64,000 nucleotides of DNA from Chlamydomonas reinhardtii (Eukaryota; Chlorophyta; Chlorophyceae; Chlamydomonadales; Chlamydomonadaceae): assembly GCF_000002595.2 (NCBI RefSeq), contig NC_057020.1, positions 5,996,985 through 6,060,984 of the forward strand, written 5' to 3'. Positions 61,154 through 64,000 of this stretch are shown piece by piece (position 1 is the first letter of the stretch; every line of letters begins with the position of its first letter). The position numbers were made by a program, and so were the translations under genes. Under the pieces are notes generated by a model. The model was not told where the DNA came from and did no database searches. It saw nothing but the letters and a program-made list of their open reading frames with translations.

Positions 61154-64000
61154 TGGGTCATGTGCGCTTGTGTGTGGCGAGCTCGTGCTGTGGCTGTACG
61201 CGGCCAGCTAGCTAGGGGGGCAGAAGCTCCTGGCCACGGCTTTGTGGGCAAGGCCAAATGCGTTGACGCAAGCCGCAATGACGTGGGACATGTTATCTAG
61301 CGCGGCGGGGCGAAATGAGGTCCTGAAATGACCACGGAGCCCCTCTTGCCTTTCCTGCCGCCCTTACAGGGAGGCGGAGTCTCAGGACCCCACATCCAAC
61401 CCCGACGGCAGCGGCAGCATGCTGCGCCTGTGTGGCCCGCGGCCGGGGCGCATCACGACAACCTCCGAGGTGTGCGCAGGGCCGCAGGGGCTGGCACAGG
61501 GGTGCGCGGTGCGGGGCTGCTTAGAAACGCCGCCTGCCTGCCGACGATAAAGACCACCATGCCTTGCTGCGCGAAGCGTCGACATAGACCCATGCCAGCG
61601 AGTTCGCAAGCTCAAGCCATACCATTCATGCACCTCTGACCGCGGGACCTTGCCTCACCCCATCCTCCGGTGCAGGTGCGTGTAGTGACAGAGGTGCCGC
61701 TGAACAACGTGGGCACACGCAGCCTCAACGACGTGTGTGGAGCCAGCGGCTTCACCAGCACCACCGCATTCGGCGGGGCCGGCAGCAACGTCGCCTGCCA
61801 GGTGGCGGAGGTGCAGATGCCGTCCGCGGTGAGTGCCACCTGCCTGTGATGTGCGATGTACGACTGCCAGAGCCAGCCGCCAGAAATCAGGACGCCACCG
61901 CTGAGGCCCGTACCCCGCAAATGCCAGCGAATAGCAGGGGAGGGACATGCGAGGTACGGGCAAATGAGAGTGCATGCGTCCTGTATTTGCTGAATTCCCC
62001 CGTCCTTCCTCTCCCACACAGTCAATACCGGGCCCCGCACCCGCGCCGGCGGCCGCCTCGCCATCGTCGTCAATCAACTGGCTGCCCATCATCATCTCCG
62101 CCGCAGCCGTCGGCAGCATGACCACGATCATGTGCGCCGCCGTGCTCTTCGTGCTGGTCGGCCGCCGCCGCAAACGGCGGCGCGAGGAGGAGGAAGAGCG
62201 CAAGGCGCACCGCGCCGCCGCAGGCGGCGGCGCCGCCGCCCACGGCAGCGGCGGCGGCGACGATGACGCGCCATGGCTCTCCGGCAACCAACTTGGGGCG
62301 GGCGGCGGCGGAGGCAGCCCGCCGCTGACTTCGGGCCTCGCATCTCCGACGGGTGTGCGCCTGGCGGCGGCGACTGGCGGCACACTGAGCATTGTGCCGC
62401 CGCCCGGCGCCTCATCCCGGTCCGCCGGCGCTCCGCTGCGCCGTCCAGACCTGTCGCCCAATGCGGAAGATGACCTCAAGCGCATCCTAGCCTCCGCATT
62501 CCACCCATCTCAAAGCGGCGCTGCGCCCGTTGCCGTCGCTGCTGCTGCCGCCGCAGCCGCCACTGGCTCCGACCGGCGCAGTGGCTCGCGCCAGCTCGAC
62601 GAGATGGACGGCAGCGGCGGCGGCGCGGGCACAGGGACGGGCACCGCCGTTGAGTTCTCTCCTAGTGCTGCCGTCAGCCGTCAGGGCAGCCGCCAGCGCA
62701 ACAGCGCCGCCACCGCAGGCGGCACCGGCACCAACACCAACACCGCGACTCGACTGAGTGGCATGGTCGGCACCGACTCCGCGCTCCTCAGCGGCGGCCG
62801 GCTGTCACCCGCGGCTAGCCACGCAGACGCGCGGTTTTCCCTGACGGGTGCGGATGCCGCTGGCGGCGCCATCGCGCCCGTGTTGCTGGGCAGCAGCGGC
62901 TACGGCGCCGCCGGGCTGATGCCGCCGGGCAGCGGCGCGACGCGCTTAGTGACTGATGTGGGTCTGGTTGGTGGCGGCCGCCCTGGCAGCGGCTTAGCCT
63001 CTCCACGCTCGGGCGCACGACTGCAAGAACGGCTGTGGGGCACAGGCAGCGCTGGTGGCATCTCGGCGGTGGCGGTCGCTGGAGGCCCTGCCAGCGGCGG
63101 CTCGGTTATGTACATGAACGCCGCGTTCCGTGAGGACCCGTTGGCAGAAGACGACATGGAGGCAGCAGGCATGGAACCAACCGCCCCGGCCGCCACCAGC
63201 ACAACCGCCGCCGCCGCTGCCTTCGGGGCGGCTGCCACCACCACCGGCATTGGCAGCATGCCCGCCGCGCTGGCATCGGCGCCGCCGGCGCCACCAGGCC
63301 GCGCAACGACGGGTGGCATGCGTGCGACGCTGGGCAAGTTCGCGGCGTCCTTCTTCAAGCGGGAGCGCCCTAGCGGCAGCGGCGCCGCCGGCGGTGCTTT
63401 GCAGTCGGCGTCGACGGCTAGCGGCAGGTCGCCAATGTCGGATACGAACTTGGACCTGCCAGAGGGGCACGTCAGTCCGGTTCCCGCCCACATGCGCGAC
63501 GCACAGAGCCTTGGCGGCGGCGGCGGCGGCCCAGCCTCCGCTCCGCACTCGCCGCAGCGCTTCGCCAGCCCACTGTCCCCCGGCGCGCGACTGCCTGTGC
63601 CGCCTACCGCCGCCCTGGCGGCCGCCGGCGCCGGCGGCGCCGCCGCCGTCACCACCAGCACCCGCGGCAACGCCTGGTCGCGTGCCGTCGACAGCGGTGC
63701 CGCCGCACCGGCCGACGAACTCACGCCGGTCAAGGGAGCGCGCGTGAAGTTCTCCCACGTGCCGGAGAACGAGACGGATGCACTGCAGCGGCGGCCGTCG
63801 GGACTGGCGGCGGCTGCGGCGGCGCCGGGCGGCTCGCACTCTTTCCGCCACATGCGCACCATGACGCAACAGCCCGATCAGCCCAGTGATAGCCTGGCGA
63901 TGCACCTGGATGATGACGATGAGGATCTGCCAGCGTCCGACACGGCAGCCGCACGCGCCGCCATCGCCGCCGCTGTCGCGGGCGGCGGAGCCGGCACCCG
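51253..64000 (+). CDS. giant LRR receptor-like wall protein: PKD-like domains, Ser-Pro shafts, LRRs, TM (3' end beyond window)
   Basis: Exons ?-51309, 51523-51652, 51824-51934, 52075-52191, 52383-52492, 52775-52901, 53089-53222, 53373-53444, 53677-53853, 54048-54116, 54327-56522, 56743-57321, 57565-60471, 60709-61052, 61370-61469, 61676-61828 and 62022 to the edge all keep phase, over 3100 aa. The first recognised exon has a hydrophobic run ([12 protein letters not shown]) that may be the signal peptide; its start codon is unresolved. N-terminal Cys-containing PKD/Ig-like units follow ([41 protein letters not shown]). Next are a Ser-Pro shaft (54420-56330), plant-type LRRs (56390-59610; LxxLxxLxxS/NxxxGxIP) and a second shaft (59630-60240). 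A membrane-proximal domain with Cys residues leads to a TM helix ([20 protein letters not shown], then AVLFVLVG) at about 62080-62155, a [14 protein letters not shown] stop-transfer and a Ser/Gly/Ala-rich cytoplasmic tail. It is probably a wall-spanning sensor; no kinase is seen before the edge. Confidence 0.8.
51655..51700. repeat. G-rich intron tract
   Basis: Sense-strand runs of three to seven G separated by single T or C just after the donor at 51653, enough for four G-tracts. Confidence 0.7.
52190..52226. repeat. (GGTG)n intron tract
   Basis: A run of GGTGGGTGGATGGGTGGG-type units right at the donor at 52192. It resembles the G-rich start of the intron at 51653. Confidence 0.8.
54420..56335 (+). 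repeat. Ser-Pro-rich shaft 1 (PPSPxPPSP repeats)
   Basis: About 640 residues of PPSPxP units in one exon of the LRR gene, the sequence of extensin/pherophorin-like rods. Two short islands break the pattern (FGAPLTPP near 55015 and [10 protein letters not shown] near 55430). The antisense strand gives a long Gly-rich frame that is an artefact. Confidence 0.95.
57787..58746 (+). repeat. 144-bp tandem LRR array, about 6.7 copies
   Basis: Copies begin at 57787, 57931, 58075, 58219, 58363, 58507 and 58651 (last one partial), exactly 144 bp apart and nearly identical. Each encodes 48 aa, two plant-type LRRs: [20 protein letters not shown], then [20 protein letters not shown], then SSSIPA. Variation is concentrated at the two or three residues at each unit border (QY, QF, EF, QL) and a few silent changes. 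Confidence 0.97.
59630..60245 (+). repeat. Ser-Pro-rich shaft 2
   Basis: About 200 residues of PPSPxP and PPSPPP units between the LRRs and the membrane-proximal domain of the same protein. Confidence 0.95.
61091..61152. repeat. (GT)n microsatellite after a 5' splice site
   Basis: Pure GT on the sense strand of the LRR gene, starting 38 nt downstream of the donor at 61053. Confidence 0.95.

Overview
The window looks like nuclear DNA of a volvocine green alga (Chlamydomonas/Gonium/Volvox type). The reasons are GC-rich coding exons split by many short GT-AG introns, long (GT)n/(CA)n tracts in introns, Ser-Pro-rich (hydroxyproline-rich glycoprotein-like) segments, a chloroplast LHC-like protein, a ciliary-type TPPP and a MYND zinc-finger gene. 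Exon models below were built by hand from splice consensus, reading phase and homology remembered from protein families. No database search was run.

Layout. 1-2.3 kb: 3' end of a gene for a Cys-rich, Ser/Gly-rich protein (+). 3.5-9.4 kb: a MYND-finger gene (+) split by a 5'-truncated non-LTR retrotransposon (LINE) that keeps RNase H, a CCHC knuckle and a restriction-like endonuclease. 12.0-13.2 kb: TPPP/p25-alpha (-). 13.5-18.8 kb (+) and 25.0-31.1 kb (-): two closely related long genes facing each other tail to tail. Each starts with a SEC16 C-terminal-tail-like module and ends with a p115/USO1-like coiled coil. Between them, 19.8-23.8 kb: a secreted DUF1254/DUF1214 protein (+) with one apparent 1-nt frameshift. 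32.0-33.3 kb: a coiled-coil hypothetical (-). 34.5-35.7 kb: a frame-broken hydroxyproline-rich gene relic (+). 36.9-38.8 kb: an LHC-like chloroplast protein (-). 40.0-41.4 kb: TRAP-alpha (-). 44.2-46.6 kb: a COV1/DUF502 membrane protein (-). 47.1-49.1 kb: the splicing factor YJU2/CCDC94 (+). From about 51.2 kb to the window end: a very large single-pass LRR protein (+) with PKD/Ig-like domains, two Ser-Pro shafts and a cytoplasmic tail that runs off the window.

Several genes touch the early secretory pathway: TRAP-alpha at the ER translocon, and the two SEC16/p115-like hybrids. Others are wall or surface proteins. This looks like ordinary gene neighbourhood in a eukaryote, not an operon. The strongest candidates for something undescribed are the SEC16-tail/p115-like hybrid pair in inverted orientation and the giant wall-anchored LRR receptor-like protein with a homogenised 144-bp LRR array. 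A recurring pattern of sense-strand (GT)n tracts placed 12-38 nt after 5' splice sites in four unrelated genes also deserves a test.
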